Source: Magnaporthiopsis rhizophila
Lineage: Eukaryota > Ascomycota > Sordariomycetes > Magnaporthales > Magnaporthaceae
NCBI GenBank assembly: GCA_003049465.1
Contig: PYSS01000129.1
Span: forward strand, 1-64,000
Direction: 5' to 3'
Length of the DNA: 64,000 bases
A program made the position numbers and the translations under genes. Shown here piece after piece: positions 44,436 through 56,163 of the stretch (its first letter is position 1; every line of letters begins with the position of its first letter). Below the pieces are notes generated by a model that worked only from the letters and a program-made list of their open reading frames with translations, did no database searches and was not told the DNA's origin.

Positions 44436-47400
44436 ATGTCGTCCTCTGAGATGGCAGCCGCCGCCTACGAACACGCGCCGTTGCCACCGCATCTGTCCTC
44501 AGCCCCAGGTATGCATCCAGTGGCCATGTCGAGGCCGCAGGTCAGCATCGAAAGGCTTCCCACCCGCCGGATGAGCAACGAGCCGCGAGAGTCGATGAAC
44601 TGCAAATCCTGCAGAAAGCGCAAGGTATGGCATGTCCAGCCCTCCCTCCAAATGTTCTAGCCCATTAGCCGCCGCAATTTTCGGGTGTCGAGCCGGCGCG
44701 GCGGATACTGTTCCCGGAGGTCGCCTTCCCGCGTGACCACTCCTGTTGTCTTGTGTTAGGAGACACGGTGAACTCTGACCATCTTGGTATCAATCATGTC
44801 CCAACAGATCAAGTGCAATCGTCTTCGCCCCTCATGCGAGGCCTGCCAAGTCTTTCAATGCCCGTGTATATACGGTAAGCACATTGTGTTCTTGCTTTGA
44901 CGTGATCAGCTAGGAGTCAGGGAGGCCAACTTCGAGGGGCTAGCTTCGAGCATCAGAGTGCCATGGCGAGAGGTCGTACGTGCGGGGTGTTGGACTAACC
45001 ATCTCGGAACCCTCGACCACCAAAAAAAAAAAAAAATAGATGCCGTACCGAAGAAGAGAGGTCCTAAGACGGACGTGTTGGAGGCATTGCTGAAGAGAGT
45101 AGATGGGCTTGAGCAGCGGCTCAAGGATCAAAAGTCGACAGATCCAGGAGCGGCTGCTGCAGTGGCAGCTGAAATTGCTGCACTGGGATCGGCTGCGAAC
45201 GAGGTCTCGCAGAGGGCTTCGGCACCTGTGGCAGCAACTTCAGCCGACGACAAATCCAGGCCTGATACGACCACCACGAGCCGTGCCGGCGATGTCCAGG
45301 AACCTGCGATTTATTCGCCCTCAGCGTCAAGGTTGGTAGAGCCAACGACCTCTCCCCAAGGCCGAAGAGTCCTCGGACGAAACACTAACATGAGGATCAG
45401 CGAGCCATCTCCCACCGGGGCCGTCCCCGTCGACGCTTTACTGGATACCTACTTTAGCCGCTTCCACGGCAAGCCGTACCATATCCTTGACGAGTCCTCG
45501 ATCCGGCAAAGGTTGCTAGTCAACCAAATACCGTCATTTCTGGCCCACGCTATTTATGCTGTTGCTGCGAGGTAGGTTGTTGCCCAAGCCCACACGCCTG
45601 CCAAACCCCTCGAATGGGATCGAGATCCGCCCGTCGACCCTGTCTGATCTGTAGATCCAGGTACACGCCTCACCCTAGCGGATTCCAGTCAGCCGTTCAG
45701 CTGAGCGAGGAGTACGCACTGAGAGCCCGGACCGAGATCGATACGGACGAGCCATCCATCGACGCATTACAGGCGCTTCTCCTGACGGCCACCGCGTTCA
45801 CCGCCATGGGAAGGGGAAGAAAGGCATACATGCTTCTGACTAGCGGCATCGGCATGGCCATGGCGCTTGAGCTACACCGCGAAGTCGACCCGAATGCGCC
45901 CATGCCGCCGGCTGAGCGCGAGATGAGGAGGCGTCTCTTCTGGAGCTGCTTTCTGATGGATCGATTCATGGCGTGCGGGTCGAAGCGGCCGTCTTTGATA
46001 TCAAACCGCGTCATCTCGGCGCGGCTCCCCAGCTGGTCGCCGGGCCCGCACTCGCTTCCAGTCGAGGGAGAGTTCTTCGTCAGCGGGTCGAACCTGCACT
46101 ACTTCCAGGGGAGCGGGAAGAGGTCACAGGGCAGCAGCGGGATGCTGATCGACATCAGCCGGATACTAGGCATCACCAACAGGTACTTGGCCGCAGGGGG
46201 CGTCAAGGGAGACACGCACTTCCCGTGGCACGCCCTCTCGAGCTTGTCCAAGATCCGGCAAGACCTAGACATCTGGGCATCGGGCACCGAGGACGTCTTC
46301 TCGAGCGTCGGCAAGCTGTTCGGGCAGCCGGACTCGACGGTGCTGGTGTTGAGCAAGCTGATCTATCATCTGATCCACTGCCTCATCTACAGGCCATTCC
46401 TGCCCATCGACCTCGTCGAGCTCGCGGGGACCGGGCAGCACCAGTCGTGGCAGATCGAGGCGACCAACATGTGCTTCCTTCACGCCAACGCCATCGCTGA
46501 GCTTGTCGAGCTGGGCAAGTCCACCATTGAGTGGCCGGCCTTTGTAGGCTACTGCATCTGCACGGCGGGCACTGTCCACGTGCACGGCGCCTTTTACAGC
46601 AAGAACAGCTTCGACGGCAGCAGCGGCGGCGGCGGCGGCGTCTTCTCGTCCTCGGCCGACTTTCTGTCGCGCGAGATGCAGCAGCTGAGCGAGCTGCGGT
46701 ACGCCTGGGCCTGCGTGCAGCACCAGCGCGAGACGTTGCAGGGTATCTACGGAGCGCATGCCGAGCTGGTCAAGAGCCACGCCAGGAACCCGATGCGTTA
46801 CGCGCCCGTCTTCCAGCTCGAGGACTTCTTCGACCGCTACTCCAACATCGGCGGGCCCGGCGGCCAGTCGTTCCACTTCGACTCGGCTAACATCAGCCTC
46901 TCGGACGTCGTCGTCGACTACAACCCGGACGTCTACACGGGCCACGACCTGTACGCACCCCGGGCTTCGACCAGCAGCAGCGTCACTGGCGGGCTGGACA
47001 ACTCGCCCGCGACGGCGTCGGCCATCGTTCCTCCCACGATCCCGTCGGACCGCCCGAGCCTGAAGCGGAAGAAGACGGCCCCGGCGGGCATCAAGGCGCC
47101 ACCCCCGCCTCCACCACCACCACAGCAACAGCAGCAGCAGCAACAAACAATCCACTCGGACCCGGGCATGTCCGGCAAGGGAGGGCTCCAGCCCTTGAAT
47201 ACCACTCCGGTCATGGTCCTACCACACACGCCACACAGCCTCCCGACCCCGTCCCACACTCGCCATTCTTTCACATTCCAGCCGCCTCAGGGGTCGCCCG
47301 TCATGCTCACGTCCCCAGCCGGCGGTCCGCAGATGCACCAGGTCCCGGAGCAGATGGCGGGAGCAGGTGGCGTGATGGACGACGGGCGAGCGGGCGGGTT

Positions 47401-47902
47401 CGGGATGCACGGCCAGCAGCAGCAACAACAACAACACATGCAACAGCATCCAGCGCTACAGTCGTACGGCCATCACTCACCGTATGGCTACGGAGGAGCA
47501 GGAGGAGGAGTGCCAGAAGCAGTCCGACATGGAAGCGGCAGCAGCTCCATTGGGCCGGGACCGGGCACGCCGAGCGGCGGCGGCAGCTACGACCCCATGT
47601 TTGGCACGCTGCCCACCAACGCCTTCAGCAGCCCCGCGCCCGGGCCGTGGCAGCAGCAACAGCAGCACCCCGGTGGCGGTGGCGGTGCGACCGGCGGCAG
47701 CGAGGACGACAAGCAGCATGGCGGGCAGATCCTGGCGCACAGCCCCGGAGGCCGGAGCAACAATGGCAGCACGGGGACAGGCGCGGCTGGGGAGGAGAAG
47801 GATCCCTTCCTCAGCCTCCTGGAGCAGCTGGCCGAGAACGAGCAGGCCATGGGCCCCGGCAGCGAGCTCGATCTGTTTCTCGGCACGACGGCGCAGCGGT
47901 AA
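44436..47902 (+). CDS. Zn2Cys6 fungal transcription factor
   Basis: 1009 aa from exons 44436-44624, 44808-44874, 45040-45571 and 45661-47902. The binuclear cluster CKSCRKRK|IKCNRLRPSCEAC...CPC fits CX2CX6CX6CX2CX6C, and intron 1 falls inside it. A basic linker (VPKKRGPK) and coiled-coil-like TDVLEALLKRVDGLEQRLKDQ follow, for dimerisation. The middle homology region has YFSRFHGKPYHILDE, ALQALLLTATAFTAMGRGRKAYML, REMRRRLFWSCFLMDRFMACGSKRP and later helices (Fungal_trans type). The last third is low complexity: Pro, Gln and Gly runs. Intron 2 has an A15 tract directly before its TAG acceptor. The last intron has two in-frame acceptors, CAG ending 45660 or TAG ending 45654, differing by Ser-Arg. 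Target genes cannot be inferred. Confidence 0.9.
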
Positions 47903-48265
47903 AGACGGAGCCCGATCCATTCTCGCCTCTCTCTTTTTGTTCCCCTCTAGACTACGGAACCTTGTCCAATCTCCTATTTTTTTATCAGCTCAATCCCTCA
48001 CCGAGGACCGCCTGCTACCACGGCGTACATAGCAAGGCCCTCGTCGACTTTCCTAGTACCACCCCTTTTTTAAGCCCCGTTCACATTTTGTCATCCTCGA
48101 CCCTGGTACTATAGGGGATCTTGAGGAGGCCTTGAAGGCCATTCATTTCACTGGGGAGAGAAGTTTTGTGTGTTGCCGAGCGCGGGTCATGACCAATTTC
48201 CTATCGGTTTCTTTTCCTAAAGTATAGCGGCGGGGTGGTGAAGGAGTTCATACAGAGTCGGCAAC

Positions 48266-48284
48266 TTTTTTTTTTTTTTTTTTT
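48266..48284 (+). repeat. T19 homopolymer
   Basis: Uninterrupted T run in the 3' flank of the Zn2Cys6 gene. Confidence 0.95.
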
Positions 48285-49316
48285 GTTTCGTTTGGCAAAA
48301 TCGGAGGGGATATAAAACTGCTTCCGGACTGGGGATGGGCGGTGTCATTATTGTGTGCTACACAACAATTCTTTTTTTTTTCCCGTTGTTTGCCCTCCCC
48401 GTGGGACTACTACACCGCCTACTACTTCTCGTCCTTTCCAACTTGGCCGCGACTCCTCACTCCTTTTTTTCTGGTCGGAGGCCTGTCTGATATTTGACAT
48501 CATCTGGGCATTTGTTTCTATATCTCTTTTAGTCTTCGTCTCTATTCCAAGGAACAGGCCGGCGGAGGCTCCCGTTTTCTTTACTTGTCCATCCATCCTG
48601 CAGCTTGCAAGGCGGGGCCAACTTTTTGTTAGAAAGGACTCAAAGCGTACACCACTTTTATCAGCACGCATACAAGCATATAACTACATTTTAATACCTT
48701 GAGAGCAATTTCGATTGGCTGCATGTATCTGTCTCGTCAGGCCGCCTACCCACAGCGCAATACAAACTTGGCTAAAAGCACGCCCCTTTTCCTGCTCGCT
48801 CCGGCTAGTCCCGCACCTGACCGGACAGAAAGAGTGAGAGAGTTGGACATGCATGGGAAGGATTAGGATTTCTGCCCGGCCCCTTGTATGTACCGTACCG
48901 TACCTTTTCCTGCCGCGGGTCTCCACACACACACGCACACAAGACAGTACAGTAGAGTAGTACAAGGAACGGGCATGGTACACACCTATGTACTTGGAAG
49001 GTTGCGTGCGGATCAGACAATGGCCTGCTCCGCAAAAAGTTGCATGTATCTGGGGCATGTGGTGTCTTTGTGGCTGCGTGTCGGTTGGCGCAAATCCCCG
49101 AACCTTTAGCTCTCGCTTCTGTCTGTCTCGGGTATAAGCTGGCTGTACTTTTACTTGGCCGGCCATTCTTTTGTTTCTTTCTGTCCAGTGGAGAGCAGCT
49201 GCAGCAGCATATATGCATTGCGTTTCCCTGTTTTCTTCCTTCTTCCTTGCCCGTGATTTTCCACGGACCAAAAGTGCCATCTTTCATGATCGACCTTGAC
49301 GAGGAAGGTACAAGCG

Positions 49317-49340
49317 ATGTATGTATGTATGTATGTATGT
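49317..49340 (+). repeat. ATGT x6 microsatellite
   Basis: Six perfect ATGT units. Confidence 0.95.
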
Positions 49341-49557
49341 TATATACTGGAGACGATCAGAAGAAAAGAAAGAAAAAGAAAAAAAAAAAAAAGAAAAAGA
49401 TCGCCAGCCCGAGGATGGTTCCTTGCTTTCTTGGATAGCATCGCATCGCATATCGCATCGCAACCAGGACTCGACACGATCTGGTACAACGGGAAACGGG
49501 GGGCCTACGCCCGGATACCACGTAGCAAAAACCAAGAAGAAAAAAGGCCGGAGCCGA

Positions 49558-49558
<1 letters not shown>

Positions 49559-49602
<44 letters not shown>
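49559..49602 (+). repeat. AC x22 microsatellite
   Basis: Twenty-two perfect AC units. Confidence 0.95.
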
Positions 49603-49605
<3 letters not shown>

Positions 49606-50143
49606 CACCTCGCTCAGGCCTGGTCAGGTGCGCAAATGGGCGATAGCGTGATTTTCCAGAAAACCGGCGGCGGAAACTGTTTCCTGGGATCAATTTATGC
49701 GCTTCCGAGCCCGCCCCGCCTCGGCCGTCCCGTTGGTCCTTTTGGGTTAGGCCGCCGTCTCCTGGCGGGCCAAGTTAGTTTTTTGATGTCTTTTTTTTTC
49801 ACAACGAGTTGGCTTTATTGAATCTCGTCACTCTCAGTCGGTTGATGACGACGGCGAGCAAAGGATCAAAGAGAAGAGCAAAAATGGGAATAGAATGCCA
49901 GCAGCTAGAGCGGCAGAATATCACCACCAGAGCGACAAACTCATGCTCAGACCCGCAACTGGTACTACTCTTGGCTCCCGGGCAAGCTGCCTCCGCAAGG
50001 ACCTCACCAGTCGTTCCCCTTCTTGGTATCGATCATTTTACCTCGCTTTTTTTGCACCTTTTGTTTTGTCTCTCCTTCTCTCCATCGTTCACTAAACATC
50101 CACGAGATCCGACCTCTCCACCGAGCCCTGTCCCGTTGATCTC

Positions 50144-50157
50144 CCTACCTAGGTAGG
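50144..50157. repeat. Perfect palindrome CCTACCTAGGTAGG
   Basis: 14-base inverted repeat built from the same CCTACC unit as the dispersed motif. Confidence 0.85.
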
Positions 50158-51664
50158 CATATACGTCTTCTTACGTACTGTACTGTATGTACCCCCGGCT
50201 CCTTGTCCCCCCGCATCTCGCCCGCAGCCCCATAATTGCGGTACCGCGGCCCGGCATAACGTCACCTGCGAAAGAAGGGCCGTTTCCCACCCCCGTTCCA
50301 GTTTTTGGATGCATGCGGGGAGGTGGCTCCCCAGTCCCTAGGGGTGGGACGGACGGAGAAAGGAGGGGTGGGCGTTTTTGTGCGTTGGTGCTCCGTGCTA
50401 TCGTGGAATGGATCGAAAAGGGTGTCGATCTTCTTGTGTGGGTGAGATGGAGCACCGATGGGGTCAAGGCACCTCCTTCTCTCTCCTCGCTTAGAATGTT
50501 CGGGCCGCGGGCGTGGCGGAAGAAGGAAGATACGGCGTCACCGGTCAGCATGCAGCATACGGAGCATGTCGTGCGGGTAATCCTGTCTGCTCCGGAGAGG
50601 CCCCGAGGTCCCAAGCATCTGTAAATATAGAGTACCTGAATATGCAATCCTCCTCCGAGTGAGAGAGTGGAGAGAGGGGGCGTGCATAGAGTCCGATCCT
50701 GCAAAAGGTCCTTACTCTCCGTGTCGCCTCAGCTGCAATCTCACATGCCAGGCAATAAAATGAGGCGTGAAGAAAAAGAGGTGACGGACGGATCAATCTG
50801 TACCAAGTCCAAGACCGACCTGGCTCCTTTTTTCTTCTTTTTTCTGCACTGCACCACAACCACGTGCATCGCTGGCCAACCTGAAACGTGACGCAAGTTT
50901 AACTGGCCCAGTTTCTGAACAGGTTTTCTTGCTTGTCCTGTTTGTACCCTGAGATTTGGAGGGGTTAGGGGAGTCCGAGTGCAAAGGCTTGACCTTCCCA
51001 CTCACACCTTCTTGTTTGTTTGATGCTCACGCCCTGCATTCGGATCCTGTCCCGGGAAAAAATGAAAGGATCACTGGGGTGCCACTTTCCCGCCTCCCCC
51101 GTTCGCGCGCGTCAGTTCCGCGAGTCTGAACATCTGGGTCCGGCTGGCCGTCGAGTCGATACCCGAGGGAGGGCGGTTCCCGATCCTGTCGGCCGAGCCG
51201 GTGGGGATATGGATAGATGGATGGTCGGCGGGCGCCGGGCAGAGGAAGCCCACGGACCCTCGTCGGACGCTTCCGGGCGGGACCCGTTCGGTCGGTCAGG
51301 CACTATGTAGTTTAAGCGGGCCCCTGTGTTCCGGAACTGCCCGGGGAATGGGGGTCGGCGGCGTGTTTGCTCCGCGCTCCTTGGTTTTTGCTCGGCTGTC
51401 GGCTCTCGCCTGATGGAAAGTGAAGAGACGAAGGCGACTTCCATTGGCGATGGCAATGGCGATGATGCAATCAGCTGTTTAATTTAGCCCGTGCCGAGGT
51501 GGGCAGAAGACCCCGCTCGAGGACGTCGGATGGCCTTGGTCGTGCGTCCTCAGTCAGCAAAACTTTGGTCACCGTACCAGCAGGAAGAAAAAACCAAACG
51601 CCGTGGGAATAGAACCAAACCCCGGCCGGAGGCAAGCAGTATCAGTAATTCCGAAAAAGCAACA

Positions 51665-53069
51665 ATGGCCGCCACAAACCCGATGCAGCAGTGGTTCCCC
51701 TCCACCAAGGCGCCCGTCGTCATCAGCGCCCCGATGCTCGGCTTCGCCAACGGGACCCTGGCCGCCGAGGTCTCCAAGGCGGGTGGGCTGGGTAAGCATT
51801 GCATTCACTGCCTGGAATCCGATTCGCTTGGCAAGGTAGGCAAAAGCTGATAGCTCGTACACATAGGCATGGTGCCCGGCGGCTACGACTTCACCCCCGG
51901 CTCGGCGCACCTAGCCACGCTGGACGCCGAGCTAGCCACGGCCCGGCGAATCCTCGGCTCGGCAGACGCCGACGTTGCGCCCGTCGGCGTCGGCTTCATC
52001 CTGACGCACGAGAGCGTGGGGCGGCACTTTGCCACCGCCGTCGCCGACATCGTGGCCCGCCGCCGGCCCGCCGCCATCTGGCTGTTCGCGCCGTGGCCCG
52101 GCGACGACGGCGATGGGCCGGGACAGGCGGGCCTGATCAAGGCCGTGCGCGAGGCCGCCGCCGCCGCGCGCCCGCCCTACGAGGTTCGCGTTCTGGTGCA
52201 AGTCGGCACCGTGGCCGCGGCCAGGCCGGCCGCCAGGGAGGGTGCAGATGTCATCGTAGCGCAGGGCATCGACGCCGGAGGTCATCAATTTGCCGTCGGG
52301 AGCGGCGTGGTCGGGCTCGTGCCCGAGGTCCGCGACATGCTGGACGCCGAGTTCACCGGCCGCGATATCGGCCTGGTCGCCGCCGGCGGTATTGCCGACG
52401 GGAGGGGCGTGGCGGCGGCCCTTGCCCTTGGTATGACGAAGCCCCGGAACACCCCCCCCCTCTTTTCCCCCTTTTCTCTCGTCCTTCTTGCTGAAGAGTT
52501 CCCTTTATTTCTCAGGGGCGGATGGCGCCGTGCTTGGTACCAGATTCCTCGTTTCCAAGGAAGCAGCGACACCTGACTGGCAACGCAAGGTGTACCTTGA
52601 GACCAAAGACGGAGGTCTTACGACCAACAAGTGAGAACTGCCCGTCCGCGTTCGCAAATGTCACGATATGGACACATCCACTGAACTTTGAACACCTCCC
52701 GCCCTGTTTGACCAGATCGGATTTCCACGACCAGGTGCGGGGAACGATCAAGATCTGGCCGGCCTTTTATGACGGACGGGCCATCATTTCGCAGTCGTAC
52801 CGTGATCACCTCGCCGGCGTGCCCGTCGAGGAGGTCATTAACAGATATAATGCCGCTAGTGCCACCGAGGACAAGTCGCGCATGGTCAGCTGGGCGTGAG
52901 TGCCATCCAAACTTTTTCACCCTTGGACAAGCCTCCTGCTGAGAATTCGCGCCATGCAAGGGGGTCGGCTGTCGGCCTGGTCAACGAGGCGCTGCCTGCT
53001 GGCGAGATCGTCGTCAAGGTCCGAGAACAGGCAAAGGCTAGGGTTCGAGCAATGCAGTCGCTCGCATGA
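51665..53069 (+). CDS. Nitronate monooxygenase (2-nitropropane dioxygenase family)
   Basis: FMN-dependent TIM-barrel enzyme that oxidises alkyl nitronates such as propionate-3-nitronate. Exons 51665-51791, 51867-52430, 52516-52630, 52716-52895 and 52961-53069 give 364 aa with phases 1,1,2,2. The N-terminus has APVVISAPMLGFANG and the first Gly-rich strand KAGGLGMVPGG. The substrate-side motif is VGVGFI. Catalytic His is in AQGIDAGGHQF, and the FMN phosphate site is in LVAAGGIADGRG and GADGAVLGTRFLVSKEA, which is exactly restored by the second join. The C-terminal helix WAGSAVGLVNEALPAGEIV is typical. No signal peptide or peroxisomal SKL end is seen. It is convergent with the folylpolyglutamate synthase gene. 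Confidence 0.95.
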
Positions 53070-53520
53070 GCGGCCGGGGCGAGTCTGGAGGGAATAGTCC
53101 GCAATAGATAACTTGGCAATTCCAAGAGGCTGGGAAAAGGGTCAGGAGGCTAAGTCAATGATGACATGTTTGGGTGCTTTTCAAGGTTCAAACACCGCTG
53201 GGAGACGATATGAAGACTGATTTTGCATCTGGGAGTCTTCTGGAAACATGCCATGAGACGCACGCTGGCTATAGTGTGGTGGTTCGTCAGCTCAGATGTC
53301 TTACTATTTCAACGAACCGCCGAGACGTCTCGAGACGGTGAAGTGTCCGGACGGAAGTTACACCACTACCGGAGCTGAGCCCATCCCTACTGGACACCCC
53401 AAGCAAGCGGGCAAACCACTCTTCTCCTGGGTCACGTTCGCCTGGCTGGTGAGCACGACGAATGCATAGAGATTGACCAGATTCACCACGTTGAGATATC
53501 TCTTTCCCAGCGCTAGCTTC
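53070..53520. other. Convergent intergenic (nitronate monooxygenase / FPGS)
   Basis: About 450 bases between stop codons; probably both 3' untranslated regions. Nothing else recognised. Confidence 0.5.
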
Positions 53521-55085
53521 TCAGGCGGTAGATGTTTCCTGATTCTGCATGCTTCTCAGAGCAGACGACACAAGATGCGAGGAGCCGACAACCAATACAT
53601 GCGATCCATCCGGGTAATCTGTGATCTGAGCTGCCCGCAAGGCCTCATCAATAGAGGGCGAGATCTCGACAGGTCCCAGCTCCTTCCACAAGTGGGCAGT
53701 CCTCTCGGCATACTCGGGTGCAAACATGGGCTTGCCCGTGATGATATTCGTGTGGGCCGAGAGGATTATGCGGTCGAAGACGATGTCCTGTGTGCGGCAG
53801 TGACGTGTGAACGCGTTGATGAGATTTACCGCGTCGCGGTGCTTGGAGGTCTGACCAAATATCAGGGTTCTTGTGCGGCGGCGAGGCCGCAGACTCGTCT
53901 CGCCGTCAAACCTGCGCACCTCGGAGATGAACCAGTCCAGCGCTACCGGGACGCTGATGTCGTTGTGTGCAATGTCGAGATACCACCGAGTTTGGGATCC
54001 GGACTCTTCGATCACCTGCATGCGCCCGGGGAGCTGGTAGGCACGCATCGTCTCGGCAATATCGTCGTCGCTCAGCCTGCCTCCGAAACGAGACTCCAAG
54101 TAAGCGTTGGCGAGCTCGATGGACAGCGCAAGATTCCCGCGCTGGGCCGGAAGCTGAAGGTCGGTCCTGCCCGCCAGGTCGGAAGGTATCTGCGCCCGAG
54201 CAGGGTCGATGAATGTGATGGGGCATCCCAGCTGGGCCGCCTCGGCCTCTAGCTGCCCACGCGCCTCGGGCAGCTGCGGAACCGAGAAGGCACGGCAGCT
54301 GGACTTCATGATTCCCGCCTTGTTCCGGGCGATCTCGGCGACGTTGTTGCCGAGAAGCGGGACGTGGTCGAGGCCGATGGTGTTGAAGCCGCAGACCACG
54401 GTCCTGTCGTCCCACATGTTTGTCGCGTCGACGCGTCCGCCGGCGTGGACCTCGTAGACTGCCACGTCCACCTTCTCGTGCGCGAACACATCGGCCGAGA
54501 GCAGAGCCATGAGCTGCAGAAAGCCCGGCATGTCTTCTCCTTTGCCGTCCACGTCGGCGAGGATGGCGTTCCAGACGTGGAAGAAGCGGTCCGCGAAAAC
54601 AGCCTCCGACACAGGGGCCGAGCCGATCATCATGCGCTCGCGCGGCGTGGTGAGGTGCGGCGACGTGTAGCGGCCGACCTTGGCGGTGATGGAGTTGGCG
54701 CGGAAGTAGGACTGCAGGAGGGCTTGCGTCCAGGCGCAAGCGCTGCCCTTGCCCTTGGTGCCCGTGACGTGGATGACGTCGAAGGATTTCCGCTGCGGGC
54801 CATGGTCGGGAGTGCCAACGTCAAGTCAGGCAACGGCACTCTCTCTGCGGGGAGACGGTTCGCCGACGGCGGAGATGCGCACCTCAAGACCCAAGGCCTT
54901 CACCCATCGCCTGACCCTGCTGAGGTCGAGCTGGCCAGGCCGCAGCTGAAGCTCGGTGGCGGGTACATACTTGATGGTTTTGAACCGCGTAGTGGCGAGA
55001 CGGACTGCCTCCTTCGGGGCAAGTTAGTCCCGCAATGTCTTGGCACAATATAAGACGTCCAAGAGCGACCAACCTTATAGGACAT
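53521..55085 (-). CDS. FPGS: Folylpolyglutamate synthase
   Basis: Mur-ligase-fold enzyme that adds glutamates to folates, retaining them and serving methionine and one-carbon metabolism. Exons 55085-55074, 55011-54883 and 54792-53521 (phase 0 throughout) give 470 aa. Joins give MSYK|EAVRLATTRFKTIKY and KALGLE|RKSFDVIHVTGTKGKGS. Motifs: P-loop VTGTKGKGSACAWTQ, GRYTSPHL, then FNTIGLDHVPLLGNNVAEIARNKAGIMK for ATP/metal binding, and DIAHN in the C-terminal glutamate-ligase domain. The first exon is only 12 coding bases. The frame stays open upstream with ATGs at 55301 and 55295, so a longer, possibly alternative N-terminus cannot be excluded, although the extension does not look like a mitochondrial presequence. 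Dihydrofolate synthase is the main alternative. Confidence 0.93.
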
Positions 55086-55427
55086 TGGAGAAGCCGTTCC
55101 GTTGTAGGAACGCGTCAACGCGACGCGACCATTACTTGAGTTCAAAATGGCGGTACCTAGAACCACATCAAGGGGCGACCGAGGGGCAGGCCTGCGGGGC
55201 CGGGTTGGACCAATGAACGTTGGTGGGGCTACTGCCTCCTCCTCCAGAGTGCCTAATTCAACCCCACCATCAACTGGGAATATGCCTTCCCTCATACCCA
55301 TACGAGCACTCGCTACACTAACGCTTCGAGTGCATGTTACACGAGAAAGAAAAGCTGCCAAACAGACATCCCGGGGCCTTCCGCCAAGTGTCGCCCCAGG
55401 GTGTGGCTATATCCCATCCCATCTGCC
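55086..55427 (-). other. Short intergenic upstream of FPGS
   Basis: About 340 bases, open in the FPGS frame but without protein-like features; taken as promoter/leader of FPGS and 3' end of the secreted-protein gene. Confidence 0.45.
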
Positions 55428-56163
55428 CTAGCAAAGACACGGCAGATGAATCGTCTGGTAGTTGCTGCAGCCGTTGCCGTTCGGCATTGCGCTGCCGGTC
55501 TGGAGCCAGATCTGCCAGTAGCTGCCCTCGAGTCGGCACACTACAAAGTTCAAGTCTGGGTGGATGGGTTGGATCGTGTCAGCCGACAGCTGTCTGTACC
55601 AAGCAACAAACGGATGACATCGATAGTCGAGCACCCCGGGCTACTACTCACTCCTCCCAAGACTGCTCCCCTGCCGGGTGATGATGGTGTCGCCCTCGAG
55701 GCCCCACGCGTCGGTGCGCGACGAGTTGTCGAACGTCAGGGTCTTGTACGACGTCGAGTCGGTCCCGATGTTGAGGTACCTGGCCGTCTTGGTCGACCGG
55801 ATCGTGCCCGCGATGTCGAACTGCTCCGCCGTCGCCTCGGGGCCGAGCACTACCAGGGAGGCTGTTCGATGTAGTAATCAGAAACCGGCCTCCTATCAAA
55901 AAGGGCTCTATGTCGTCAGGCTGCCTACCGTTTCCGGGGTGCGCCTGTAGATACAAGTGGTAGATTGGATCGCGCTGTGTTGGGAGTGGAGCAGAAACAC
56001 ATTAGTACCCCCACTGCGTGCTTGTTGACATGTAAGTTATGGAAGTGGTTGAGTGGCTTATAGGTCGTACAACGCCCCGAATCTTCTCAGGCTTAGCAGC
56101 CGTCATCCCGATAAACGGGAGAGCTGCCGCCGCCGCCGCCTGGACAAGAAGCCACAGTCGCAT
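55428..56163 (-). CDS. Small secreted four-cysteine protein (effector-like)
   Basis: 158 aa from exons 56163-56071, 55974-55929, 55861-55652 and 55555-55428; phases 0, 1, 1 agree and every site is GT-AG. Donors are GTACGA, GTAGGC and GTGAGT; the last intron has a GGCTGAC branch. The N-terminus MRLWLLVQAAAAAALPFIGM is a clear signal peptide with likely cleavage after the Ala-rich stretch. The mature part has DPIYHLYLQAHPGN, VVLGPEATAEQFDIAGTI, YLNIGTDSTSYKTLTF and WGLEGDTIITRQGS, a beta-rich repeat-like pattern. All four cysteines lie in the last 45 residues, ending in HLPCLC. I recall similar uncharacterised secreted proteins in Sordariomycetes but cannot name the family. Role in host interaction or wall biology is inference. 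Confidence 0.8.

Larger units (their letters stand above)
47903..51664 (+). other. 3.8 kb intergenic region
   Basis: No supported gene. It holds the 3' side of the Zn2Cys6 gene, a T19 tract, two microsatellites, and a TACCTAGGTA palindrome near 50150. ORFs here are short and repeat-driven. Confidence 0.5.

Noticed and set aside
46265..47155. 296-codon minus-strand ORF
   Set aside because: Antisense to the Zn2Cys6 exon, with no domain; typical of GC-rich codon bias.
49559..49602. Possible CRISPR or other array
   Set aside because: Simple dinucleotide repeat without spacers; the organism is a eukaryote.
49284..49821. ORFs with His-Thr or Cys-Val repeats
   Set aside because: Produced by the AC microsatellite in all frames; no protein character.
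53473..54252. 259-codon plus-strand ORF
   Set aside because: Antisense to FPGS, no family features.
53906..54739. 277-codon minus-strand ORF in another frame
   Set aside because: Overlaps FPGS on the same strand but out of frame; the FPGS frame has the P-loop and DIAHN motifs.
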